Assembly: GCA_938016265.1 (NCBI GenBank)
Contig: CALLWB010000013.1
Location: 1 to 64,000 of the forward strand
Direction of reading: 5' to 3'
Length of the DNA: 64,000 nucleotides
Origin: an uncultured Saprospiraceae bacterium
GTDB lineage: Bacteria; Bacteroidota; Bacteroidia; Chitinophagales; Saprospiraceae
Numbering within the stretch: position 1 is the stretch's first letter; each line of letters begins with the position of its first letter. Position numbers and translations under genes: made by a program. Shown one piece after another: positions 9,237 to 19,045 of this stretch. The notes beneath the pieces are model-generated. The model was not told where the DNA came from, searched no databases, and saw only the letters and a program-made list of their open reading frames with translations.

Positions 9237-9850
9237 AATTAGATGCTGTAAAGAATGTATACAAGCGTTATGCTCCATACTACGACGTTGTGTTTGGCAA
9301 AATACTAGACCATGGAAGACGAGAAATGTTGAAACAAATGACCTTCAATGACAATGACGAAATCCTTGAAATTGGCGTCGGTACTGGAATTTCCCTAGTA
9401 AATTATCCCGCAAACACCAAGGTGAAAGGAATCGATATTTCCCCCGAAATGCTAGACAAAGCACAAGAAAGAATTGACAACAAACAACTAACGCATATCT
9501 CTGTTGAAGTCATGGACGCCCAGGAAATGAATTATCCAGACAATAGTTTTGACAAACTTGCAATCATGTATGTGGTATCTGTCGTCCCCAACCCTGAAAA
9601 ACTAATGGCCGAAGCAAAAAGGGTGTGCAAACCCAACGGCGACATCTATATTGTAAATCACTTTAGTGGGAATGGTGGATTTATTCATTTTTTCGAAAAA
9701 AGACTAAACCGATTAGCCGACAAACTTGGTTGGCAACCTGAATTTCCTCTCCAAAAATTTATCGACAACAATAAACTCAACGTAGTTAATAAAAAAGCAG
9801 TCAATCTGCTAGGATACTGGACATTACTGTATGTGAAAAACGATAATTAA
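9233..9850 (+). CDS. Class I SAM-dependent methyltransferase (PmtA-like)
   Basis: A 205-residue Rossmann-fold methyltransferase. The SAM-binding motif I is ILEIGVGTGISL at about residues 44-55. The acidic residue after strand beta2 is in KGIDISPEML, and the later motif VVSVVPNPEKLMAEAKRVCKPNG has the usual arrangement. The N-terminus (KRYAPYYDVVFGKILDHGRREML) closely resembles phosphatidylethanolamine N-methyltransferases of the PmtA/UbiE-like group, so a phospholipid or small-molecule substrate is the default expectation. Its position is unusual. It overlaps the RNA ligase stop by four bases and ends two bases before the RNA kinase/phosphatase start, so the three are translationally coupled. 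A role on RNA ends is possible but not shown by any residue I can see. Confidence 0.8.
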   Translation: MKLDAVKNVYKRYAPYYDVVFGKILDHGRREMLKQMTFNDNDEILEIGVGTGISLVNYPANTKVKGIDISPEMLDKAQERIDNKQLTHISVEVMDAQEMNYPDNSFDKLAIMYVVSVVPNPEKLMAEAKRVCKPNGDIYIVNHFSGNGGFIHFFEKRLNRLADKLGWQPEFPLQKFIDNNKLNVVNKKAVNLLGYWTLLYVKNDN

Positions 9851-9852
9851 TC

Positions 9853-10731
9853 ATGAAAAAAGTCATCATCGCCAAGGGCCTGCCTGCAAGCGGAAAATCT
9901 ACCTGGTCCAAACAATTGATCCAGGAAAATCCAGGAGTCTACAAACGGATCAACAAGGACGATTTAAGAGCGATGTTAGACGATTCTCACTGGAGCAAAG
10001 GCAACGAAAAATTTGTGCTGCATGCTAGAGATACACTGATCAAATATGCACTGAGCGAAGGCAAACACGTCATTGTAGACGACACCAATCTACACCCAAG
10101 ACACGAAATCAGAATTCGCCAACTAGTCGACAATTACAAGAAGGAAACAGGTCAACAAATACAAGTCGAAATAAAGTTTTTTGAGGTTTCGGTAGAAGAA
10201 TGTATTAAAAGAGACCTCAAACGCCCAATATCAGTAGGGGAGCGAGTGATCCGAAGAATGTACAGAGATTTTATTGCACCGAAAATCGTGCAACAAGAAA
10301 AAGCAATTGCCCAGGACGAAAATCTACCAAAAGCTGTCATCTGCGACCTTGACGGTACACTTGCTTTGTTAAATAGGAATCCCTACGACGCGTCCAATTG
10401 CGACAAGGATGAACTCAATGATCCCGTAGCCAATATTGTTAAAACCTTCAAAGAAGCAGGCCATCAGATCGTACTTGTTTCTGGAAGATCAGACGAGTTC
10501 AAACCACAAACTTTAGTATTCCTTGAAAAAAACAAAATTCCCTACGATGCCTTATTGATGCGCCGTGCGGCTGATAAACGCAAGGACTCGGAGGTCAAAC
10601 TCGAAATCTATGAGCAACAAATCAAAGATAAGTACTACATAGATTTCGTGTTGGATGACCGCAATCAGGTGGTTGATATGTGGCGTTCTCTTGGACTGGT
10701 TTGCTGTCAGGTAGCGCCAGGAGATTTCTAA
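9853..10731 (+). CDS. T4 PseT-like polynucleotide 5'-kinase/3'-phosphatase
   Basis: A 292-residue end-healing enzyme predicted to phosphorylate 5'-OH and remove 3'-phosphate or cyclic phosphate ends of nicked RNA, preparing them for the ligase two genes upstream. The N-terminal kinase has the P-loop GLPASGKST (9-17), the general base in NKDDLR (D36, with R39) and DDTNLHPR (76-83). The C-terminal HAD-type phosphatase has DLDGT (D165 and D167), VSGRSDE (S210, R212), K250-region lysines and the acidic pair LDDR (D268, D269). The last 25 residues (DDRNQVVDMWRSLGLVC, ending QVAPGDF) match the T4 Pnkp C-terminus very closely. The domain order and length (T4: 301) are those of phage PseT, not of the Hen1-linked Pnkp. 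Its stop codon abuts the stop of the convergent next gene with no bases between. Confidence 0.93.
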   Translation: MKKVIIAKGLPASGKSTWSKQLIQENPGVYKRINKDDLRAMLDDSHWSKGNEKFVLHARDTLIKYALSEGKHVIVDDTNLHPRHEIRIRQLVDNYKKETGQQIQVEIKFFEVSVEECIKRDLKRPISVGERVIRRMYRDFIAPKIVQQEKAIAQDENLPKAVICDLDGTLALLNRNPYDASNCDKDELNDPVANIVKTFKEAGHQIVLVSGRSDEFKPQTLVFLEKNKIPYDALLMRRAADKRKDSEVKLEIYEQQIKDKYYIDFVLDDRNQVVDMWRSLGLVCCQVAPGDF

Positions 10732-11775
10732 TTAAAATCGGAATCCACCAGGAATAATCCCCGCTTTGAAAGTAGCGAGCTCATCGCCTGCCGCATTGTA
10801 TCGATAAACATCTCCTGCCTGATTAAAATCCAAGGCATCGGAAACGTAAATATCTCCATTTGTAGGATCGACATCCAACCCATAAAAATTTCTTGAAGTG
10901 TTAGCAATGTATGGGGCAATTGTAGTTCCTTCTAACGAATAGACAGCGCCTTGATATAAGTAAAGCAGCTTTGTTTTGTCGAGACTAAGCCTTAATTTAC
11001 TTGGAGTAGAAGCCACATCAGAAAAGGTGATTTCTTGTACAATGGATTGACTTGCAGGATCAATTTGAGTAATTCCTCCGGCAGTACTTGCTGCTAGATT
11101 TAGAGAAAAGTCAGGATTGTAGATTTTTTTACCGCTAAATAAAACGTAAATCTGATCATTATTTCCTTGTACTATGCTTGTCGGTCCAAAGCCAGTGGTG
11201 AATTTTCCAGTAATAATATCCTGGTCGGTACTAACCACCAATACTTCATTGGTATCAGAAACGGTGACGTATGCTTTGTTGTCAAACAACAACATTTCTT
11301 CGACCCATCCGGTGATTAGCACGCTGTTTTTTTCGTAGGAGGGCAAATCTATAACACTCAACTCAGAGCCTGCGCCAAAAGACCAGCTACTGACATAGGC
11401 TTTTGAAGAACTGACACCCAGAAAATATCTAGGGTTCGGAACATCGACAATAGTGCCTTCTGTTTCCAATGTTTCGCTGTTGACTACCTCCACTTTTGCG
11501 GATTGATTGATACAGATGTAGCTTTTGTCATTGAAGGAGGTCATCGATTGTACGACATCGCCTAGATTAAAGTTGTTTACCGATTGGAAGGCTGCTTGTC
11601 CTACGACGCCGGTGGTTCTGTTGTAGGAAGTAATTGTTCCGTTGGAAGAGCCGAAATTTCCTTCATTGGTTACAATGACGGAGTTTGCATAGGGAGCAGG
11701 TGATTCCTTTTCTTTACAAGAAAAAGTAGTCAGTACAATTGTTAAAAATAAAAAAAATAAGATGTTAGATTTCAT
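10732..11775 (-). CDS. Surface lipoprotein with beta-propeller (YncE/DUF5074-like)
   Basis: A 347-residue lipoprotein. The signal peptide ends in a lipobox with Cys20 (TTFSC), followed by a KEKES linker of the kind seen on exported outer-membrane lipoproteins. The rest reads as repeated four-stranded blades (IVTNEGNFGSSNGTITSYN, KVEVVNSETLE, VISTD-type strands), the pattern of YncE/DUF5074 seven-bladed propellers. Such proteins often accompany TonB-dependent receptors, but none is present here. The gene starts 11 bases inside the 3' end of bshC, so the two form an operon. The function is unknown; a binding or sensing role on the cell surface is inferred only from the fold. Confidence 0.8.
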   Translation of the reverse strand: MKSNILFFLFLTIVLTTFSCKEKESPAPYANSVIVTNEGNFGSSNGTITSYNRTTGVVGQAAFQSVNNFNLGDVVQSMTSFNDKSYICINQSAKVEVVNSETLETEGTIVDVPNPRYFLGVSSSKAYVSSWSFGAGSELSVIDLPSYEKNSVLITGWVEEMLLFDNKAYVTVSDTNEVLVVSTDQDIITGKFTTGFGPTSIVQGNNDQIYVLFSGKKIYNPDFSLNLAASTAGGITQIDPASQSIVQEITFSDVASTPSKLRLSLDKTKLLYLYQGAVYSLEGTTIAPYIANTSRNFYGLDVDPTNGDIYVSDALDFNQAGDVYRYNAAGDELATFKAGIIPGGFRF

Positions 11776-13366
11776 CAGTTAGTATTATGAATTTTTTAGT
11801 TAATGGATGTAAATTTTCTTTTAGGACTTTGAAGTAGTCTTCACCGTATTTCAAGTAAAAACTTAGAAAGTTGTCTTTTCTTTCCTGCATATTTTTTTGC
11901 GGAAACAGTTTTGATTTTAAGGAAAGGATCTGATTGTTGGAGGTTTCAAACTTTCGTTTTTCTGCTCGTAGAAGTTTGTTTTCTAGTTGGTCTATTCCTT
12001 TTAGTTGCTTTGTTTTTTCTCCTAGTACTGATTGTTTGAGTCCCGGATCAAGGGCAACTGCCTTCTTTAGGAGATCGTCAAACACTTTTGATAATGCTTG
12101 TTTTTCAGCAGCAAGACTTATTGTGGAGGAGGTATTTTTACTAACGTAATTTTTTATGATTAAATCATCGTCCTCCATCAAATCTATAACTGAAAGTCCA
12201 AGTTTAGTTAGTTTTTTGGCATTGCCTTTATCCACCCAAAGCACAGAATTTCTGCGAATCAACATTGGAAAGTTCAACTTAAAATGCTTGAATTGAGTTT
12301 TGCGTTCCAGCCAATAAGCAAGCTCTCCACCTCCGCCGATATAAGCAAGGTTAGGGAGGATTTTCTCCTGGTAAAGCGGCCTTAATATTACATTAGGACT
12401 GAATTTTTCTGGATGATTATTCAACTCTTCTAAGATCTCACTTCTAGTAAATTGAAGCGTAGTATTCAAAACATTATATACTCCATTTTCGAGTACAATT
12501 CGCTCTCTCGAGCCTTCTTGAAGGTAAAATAGGTTAATGTTCCTAGGAGACGCCTGTGCTTTAAATCCTGCTTCAGCAAGTTCGTTGATGGTTGTGGAGA
12601 CTAAAGTTTCTGAAGATTGCTCAAGTAGTTCTGCTTCCATTATTGGAATAAACTGCCGTTTTAAATCTGCTGTATTAGGAATCAAGACGACCAATCCATA
12701 TTCTTTAAACAGTTCGTTGATTAGATACAATGTTGCATCATTGTACGTCTTGTGAGTACTGTAGGCGGTATGCAGTGTTTTGTAAATGGTTTGTGCATGT
12801 TCGCTTTCGCCTAATACTTCTTTTAACTGGTCGAGGACAGGTTGTAAATGTTGGGTAGACATTGCGCCGGTAGATCCTCCCTCGCCGGATTGCCATTCAA
12901 ATTTTTTCCCGAAAAGCTGGAAATGGTTGATCTCTTCAAAATCGTGATCTTCACTTCCCAGATAGAAAACAGGAACAAACTGATAATCCGGATGTTGTTT
13001 AGTAAGGCTTTCTGATAAATTGAGGGTAGAAATGATCTTATAAATAAAATACAAGGGTCCAGTCGCTAAACTTGGTTGATGCGCAGTAGTAACAGTAAAC
13101 GTGTTTTCCTCCAACAATAAATCAATATTCTTTTTCACAGCCTGAGAAGTCTGCAAATTATTATACTGCAGTTTAAGAGATTCCACTAAAACCTTCCTAT
13201 TAATAGGATCCTTTTTTTTATCCTCAATTATTTGTTCAAAAGAAGAAAATTCAGTTTTATACTTGTAAAATGGAGCCAAACGAGCATCACTGTTTGTATA
13301 GGCTACATCTATAGACGAGAAAAACGGAATTTTATCAAAAGGAACTGTTGTTGTTTGTATCTTCAT
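11765..13366 (-). CDS. bshC: Bacillithiol biosynthesis cysteine-adding enzyme BshC
   Basis: A 533-residue cytoplasmic protein of the BshC family, which adds cysteine to glucosaminyl malate in the last step of bacillithiol synthesis. Recognisable segments are TVTTAHQPSLATGPLYFIYK (about residues 92-111), the family's nucleotide-binding-like region near the N-terminus, and FVPVFYLGSEDHDFEEIN (about 128-145) with its conserved E-D-H-D. The segment NVILRPLYQEKILPNLAYIGGGGE with the following YWLE is also diagnostic. A coiled-coil region fills about residues 400-480, as in solved BshC. bshA and bshB are not nearby, which is normal in Bacteroidota. Length is typical. Confidence 0.93.
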   Translation of the reverse strand: MKIQTTTVPFDKIPFFSSIDVAYTNSDARLAPFYKYKTEFSSFEQIIEDKKKDPINRKVLVESLKLQYNNLQTSQAVKKNIDLLLEENTFTVTTAHQPSLATGPLYFIYKIISTLNLSESLTKQHPDYQFVPVFYLGSEDHDFEEINHFQLFGKKFEWQSGEGGSTGAMSTQHLQPVLDQLKEVLGESEHAQTIYKTLHTAYSTHKTYNDATLYLINELFKEYGLVVLIPNTADLKRQFIPIMEAELLEQSSETLVSTTINELAEAGFKAQASPRNINLFYLQEGSRERIVLENGVYNVLNTTLQFTRSEILEELNNHPEKFSPNVILRPLYQEKILPNLAYIGGGGELAYWLERKTQFKHFKLNFPMLIRRNSVLWVDKGNAKKLTKLGLSVIDLMEDDDLIIKNYVSKNTSSTISLAAEKQALSKVFDDLLKKAVALDPGLKQSVLGEKTKQLKGIDQLENKLLRAEKRKFETSNNQILSLKSKLFPQKNMQERKDNFLSFYLKYGEDYFKVLKENLHPLTKKFIILTDEI

Positions 13367-13449
13367 GGTTATTGGTGCGAAAATAGCATTAAATTGTGAA
13401 TTCTATTTGAGATTTTAATCTCATTTTTTCATCTTAGCATTTATTAATT

Positions 13450-15343
<1,894 letters not shown>

Positions 15344-16519
15344 TTATTCATATTCAAACACGCCATGCTCAGAAGTAAGCGTCAATTTGTTTTTAGGACT
15401 TGCTTCTACCCGGCCAATGATTTGCGCATCAATATTAAAAGACTTAACGATATCGACGACGGATTGGGCGATGCTTTCGTCTAAGAAAATTTCTAAGCGA
15501 TTTCCCATATTAAAGACCTGGTACATTTCTTTCCAGTCAGTTCCGGATTCTTCTTGGATAAGCTGAAAGAGTGGGGGAGTTTTGAAAAAATTGTCCTTAA
15601 TAATATGAACGCCTTCCACAAACTTTAGGACTTTTGTTTGCGCACCTCCTGTGCAGTGGATCATTCCTCCAATTTCTGCTCTGTGTTTGTCTAAAATTTT
15701 ACTGATTACAGGTAGGAAGGTTCTTGTTGGCGACAAAATTAATTTTCCTATTGGAATTTCTTTTCCCTCAATTTCTATAGTGTCGGTCAGACGTTTATTC
15801 CCAATATAAATAACTTCTTCTGGCGTGTTGGGATCGAAGCTGTCTGGGTATTTTGCAGCGTAGGACTTGTGTAAAACGTCGTGTCTTGCTGACGTTAGTC
15901 CGTTGCTTCCCATTCCTCCATTATAGGTTGTTTCGTAACTGGATTGACCGTAGGAGGCGATGCCGACGATTACTTGACCGGGTTGAATATTGTTGACGAT
16001 TAGGTCTGATTTTTTCATTCTGGCAAAAGCGGTGTATCCAACATCAATCGTTCGGACGATATCACCAACGTCTGCGGTTTCTCCGCCTGCGGAGTGCACG
16101 GTTACTCCATGTTCCTTCAACTCTTCAAGTAGTTGAGCAGTACTTTGGATGATCTCCTTGATGACTTCACCAGGAATCAGGTTTTTGTTTCGTCCTATTG
16201 TGCTTGATAATATGATGTCTTTTGTACAACCGACGCAACCCATATCGTCCAAATTCATAACGATGGCATCTTGGGCTATTCCTTTCCAGACACTCAAATC
16301 TCCCGTTTCTTTCCAGTACATATAAGCCAACGAGGTTTTGGTACCTGCCGTATCTGCATGCATCAAATTGCAATACTCCGGATCTCCAGCGGCAATATCT
16401 GGTAGTATCTTACAAAATGCCAATGGGTACAATCCTTTGTCCAGGTTCTTTATCGCTGCGTGTACTTCAGACTTAGAAGCTGAAACCCCTCGTAGATCGT
16501 ACTTTAATTTATCCGACAT
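15344..16519 (-). CDS. purM: Phosphoribosylformylglycinamidine cyclo-ligase (AIR synthase), long Bacteroidota form
   Basis: A 391-residue PurM-superfamily enzyme, predicted to close formylglycinamidine ribonucleotide to AIR in purine synthesis using ATP. Conserved pieces include the HADTAGTKTSLAYMYW region (about 54-69), the metal/ATP segment DAIVMNLDDMGCVG (about 90-103), and VTVHSAGGETADVGD (about 140-154) with the family's GGETA motif. The segment VIVGIASYGQSSYET is followed by YNGGMGSNGLTSAR, and the C-terminal domain has HCTGGAQTKVL. It is longer than the E. coli enzyme (345), matching the Bacteroidota version. A canonical -7 element (TATCTTTG on the minus strand) lies upstream. Confidence 0.88.
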   Translation of the reverse strand: MSDKLKYDLRGVSASKSEVHAAIKNLDKGLYPLAFCKILPDIAAGDPEYCNLMHADTAGTKTSLAYMYWKETGDLSVWKGIAQDAIVMNLDDMGCVGCTKDIILSSTIGRNKNLIPGEVIKEIIQSTAQLLEELKEHGVTVHSAGGETADVGDIVRTIDVGYTAFARMKKSDLIVNNIQPGQVIVGIASYGQSSYETTYNGGMGSNGLTSARHDVLHKSYAAKYPDSFDPNTPEEVIYIGNKRLTDTIEIEGKEIPIGKLILSPTRTFLPVISKILDKHRAEIGGMIHCTGGAQTKVLKFVEGVHIIKDNFFKTPPLFQLIQEESGTDWKEMYQVFNMGNRLEIFLDESIAQSVVDIVKSFNIDAQIIGRVEASPKNKLTLTSEHGVFEYE

Positions 16520-16554
16520 AACATATTATATGATGAAAGAAATAGTTTTCTCCA

Positions 16555-16562
16555 CAAAGATA
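16555..16562 (-). promoter_or_regulatory. Candidate -7 element for purM
   Basis: On the minus strand this reads TATCTTTG, an exact match to the Bacteroidota TAnnTTTG consensus. It lies 35 bases upstream of the purM ATG. A good -33 TTG at the usual 17-23 base distance is not visible, so the call rests on the -7 box alone. Confidence 0.5.
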
Positions 16563-16593
16563 ATCTATTCCATTGGTCTTGAATTGGCTAGTT

Positions 16594-17130
16594 TTAAACA
16601 GATGTTAAGAACTTCTCGATATCTGTGATTGGCATATGGTCCGAAATGTCATTGCCATAAAACGCATGGTGGATATTTTGGTTGGTATCGATTAGAAAAT
16701 CTGCGGGGATTAGCGTTTTGCTTCCTTTCCCGACTTTGATAAAATAACCATTAGAAAACGCTTGGGCCATTTTTTTGATTTGGAATCCTGATTTTATAAA
16801 ACCTGATTTAGAATGTTCCATTACACCATATTTTTTATAAATCGATCGATCCGAATCAGCAATAATCGGAAAAGTAACCTTGTGTTTTTCCATGCTTATG
16901 ATAACATCCTCCTTGGGTGATTGAAAAAATGCAATCATTTGCAATCCGTTCGCTTCAAACATTGGCGCCTTTTGTAGTAGCTGGTGGATCCTCAAATTGC
17001 AAAACATACATTCTGCATATCGATAAAAAGAGATCATTAGTTTTTTGCCAGCATAGTTTTCTGTATTGATTAAATTTCCATTAATATCGGGATATTCAAA
17101 ATGAATTATTGGATCGCCTTTTTTTAACAT
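16594..17130 (-). CDS. Peroxiredoxin-like (AhpC/TSA) thioredoxin-fold protein
   Basis: A 178-residue cytoplasmic protein with the AhpC/TSA layout. There is an N-terminal DGxL-type strand (FEYPDINGNLI), then KKLMISFYRYAECMFCN carrying C41 and C44 in a CMFC motif, and ADSDRSIYKKYGV at about residues 91-103, typical of peroxiredoxin-like redox proteins. Cysteine spacing (C-x-x-C) is thioredoxin-like rather than the single peroxidatic cysteine of classical AhpC. The protein may therefore be a disulfide reductase or a bacterioferritin-comigratory-type peroxidase. It is upstream of purM on the same strand with its own gap, so cotranscription is uncertain. Confidence 0.82.
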   Translation of the reverse strand: MLKKGDPIIHFEYPDINGNLINTENYAGKKLMISFYRYAECMFCNLRIHQLLQKAPMFEANGLQMIAFFQSPKEDVIISMEKHKVTFPIIADSDRSIYKKYGVMEHSKSGFIKSGFQIKKMAQAFSNGYFIKVGKGSKTLIPADFLIDTNQNIHHAFYGNDISDHMPITDIEKFLTSV

Positions 17131-17322
17131 ACTGTAGGTTTAATAGAAGTTTTATTCAAAAATGGGATTACGAGCGGTTTTATACTATTAATGTTAATAA
17201 TTTGATCGCTAAAAAGTTTTATCAACCAGTACAAAAGTAACTGTTTTGTAAAATTTAGGACAAGGTGGTGCATCTCCGTTTTACAATACCTATATTTAAG
17301 CCTAAATAGAGATGAATCGGAA

Positions 17323-18318
17323 ATGGCTTTTAAAGCAACAAAAACAAGGGTTTTCATTGTGTTTCTTATGTCTTACGTGCTGATTGCCTGCACTTGGTGG
17401 GCGTATTTACTATTCCAAAAAAACAATGAGCTTTTTAATGTGAAAAAAGACCTTCTTAAAAAGGAGCTCCTGCTGGAAGGTACTTACAATAAAGATTCTT
17501 TTGTGGAATCAGTGCCTTATCTAGCGTTAGAAAAAAAACATAGCAGACAACTAAGAATGATTATCAGTGAGGCTTTGGTGTTTTTTGTCATACTGACTAT
17601 TGGTATTTTAGTCGTCACGCGCGGTCTAAGAAAAGAAGTAGCGCTGGCACAGCAACAACGAAATTTCCTATTGTCAATTACCCATGAATTGAAGTCGCCG
17701 CTCGCTGGTATTCGATTGGTCTTGGAAACGTTCTTTAAGCGAGAGCTTACTGAAAAGCAACGAAAAAAACTGTCTTCAAATGCCTTGAAAGACTCTGAGC
17801 GTTTACAAGAATTGGTCAACAATATTCTGATGGCTGCAAAAATAGAAAACAGCTATCATTGGCACCGGGAAGAAATTGATCTCGCACAATTAATAAAATC
17901 CTTGTTACCAAGGCTAAAGCAAAAATACCCTGAGGTGAATTTTACTAGTGCTTTTAGCCAAAAGGTAAGCTCAATCAAAGCGGACCAAATGGGGATTACT
18001 TCTGTGATTCTAAATTTGTTGGAAAATGCGGTAAAATATTCTGGGAAATCAGATAAAATAAATGTCAGTCTAAAGCAAGATCGAAACAACCTATTGCTTG
18101 CCATTGAAGATAATGGCATCGGCATTCCGGACAACGAAAAAAATAAGATTTTTGAAAAATTTTATAGAATAGGTAACGAAGACACAAGAGAAACAAAAGG
18201 CACAGGCCTTGGATTATTCATCGTAAAAGAAATAATAAAAGCGCACGATGGCAACATCATCGTAAAAAACAATACACCAAAAGGTAGCATTTTTCAAGTT
18301 TCATTGCCAACTACCTAA
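17323..18318 (+). CDS. Two-component sensor histidine kinase
   Basis: A 331-residue inner-membrane sensor kinase. Transmembrane helices lie at about residues 9-31 and 80-99, leaving a short periplasmic loop of roughly 48 residues, so the stimulus is probably membrane-proximal. The HisKA H-box is FLLSITHELKSPLAGIRLVLE with phosphoacceptor H121. The ATPase domain shows ENAVKYS (N-box), EDNGIGIP (G1), FEKFYR (F-box) and GTGLGLFIVKEI (G2). It lies 25 bases upstream of an OmpR-type regulator, its certain partner. The regulon cannot be deduced. Confidence 0.93.
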   Translation: MAFKATKTRVFIVFLMSYVLIACTWWAYLLFQKNNELFNVKKDLLKKELLLEGTYNKDSFVESVPYLALEKKHSRQLRMIISEALVFFVILTIGILVVTRGLRKEVALAQQQRNFLLSITHELKSPLAGIRLVLETFFKRELTEKQRKKLSSNALKDSERLQELVNNILMAAKIENSYHWHREEIDLAQLIKSLLPRLKQKYPEVNFTSAFSQKVSSIKADQMGITSVILNLLENAVKYSGKSDKINVSLKQDRNNLLLAIEDNGIGIPDNEKNKIFEKFYRIGNEDTRETKGTGLGLFIVKEIIKAHDGNIIVKNNTPKGSIFQVSLPTT

Positions 18319-18343
18319 CATTGAAAAACCAAAAAACACAACT

Positions 18344-19030
18344 ATGTCCAGGATTTTACTAGTAGAAGACGAAGAAAATATAAGAGAAGGTATCAAGCTC
18401 AACCTAGAATTGGAAGACTACGAAGTGGTAACTGCCGAAAATGGCCGCGATGCCTTAAAGTATTTCCGCGGACAACATTTCGATTTACTTATCCTAGATG
18501 TGATGTTGCCTGAAGTAGACGGATTTCAAGTCTGCGAACAAATCAGATTGGAAAACCTCGATGTGCCGATCATGTTTCTAACTGCAAAGGATGCTTCGCT
18601 AGACCGAGTACAAGGACTCAAAAAGGGAGCAGACGACTACCTGACAAAACCCTTCAATCTGGAAGAACTGTTACTAAGAATCAACAATCTAATGAAACGC
18701 TCCCACCACTCGCAAAGCAAGTCTGTCGAGGAGTTTAGTTTCGGAGACAATCAAGTCAACTTTAAGACGTTTGATGCAAATGGAGTGAAAGGGGAACTGC
18801 ATCTTACCAAAAAGGAAGCAATGCTGCTTAAACTATTAATCGACAGAAAAAATGAAGTGGTTTCTAGACAGCAAATATTGCAATCTGTTTGGGGGTATGA
18901 TGTATATCCTTCTACAAGAACAATAGACAATTTTATCCTGTCCTTTAGAAAATACTTTGAGAAGGATCCTAAAAATCCGGAGTATTTCTTATCGGTCCGA
19001 GGAGTTGGTTATAAATTTATTCTGAAGTAA
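18344..19030 (+). CDS. OmpR-family response regulator
   Basis: A 228-residue DNA-binding regulator. The receiver domain has the acidic pair E8-D9-E10 in LLVEDEENI, phosphoacceptor D52 in LILDVMLPEVDG, T80 in FLTAKDA, and K102 in LTKPF. The winged-helix output domain covers about 128-228 (LTKKEAMLLKLLIDRKNEVV, then SVWGYDVYPSTRTIDNFI, and VRGVGYKFI at the end), typical of the OmpR/PhoB class. It is cotranscribed with the upstream histidine kinase. It converges on the phosphatase gene at a distance of 15 bases with no clear terminator. Confidence 0.95.
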   Translation: MSRILLVEDEENIREGIKLNLELEDYEVVTAENGRDALKYFRGQHFDLLILDVMLPEVDGFQVCEQIRLENLDVPIMFLTAKDASLDRVQGLKKGADDYLTKPFNLEELLLRINNLMKRSHHSQSKSVEEFSFGDNQVNFKTFDANGVKGELHLTKKEAMLLKLLIDRKNEVVSRQQILQSVWGYDVYPSTRTIDNFILSFRKYFEKDPKNPEYFLSVRGVGYKFILK

Positions 19031-19045
19031 AATTGATAGATCATA

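Noticed and set aside
9233-9850. Assignment of the operon methyltransferase as Hen1 RNA 2'-O-methyltransferase
   Set aside because: It lacks the metal-binding E-x-x-E-x-x-H-type residues of Hen1 and instead shows PmtA-like N-terminal sequence.
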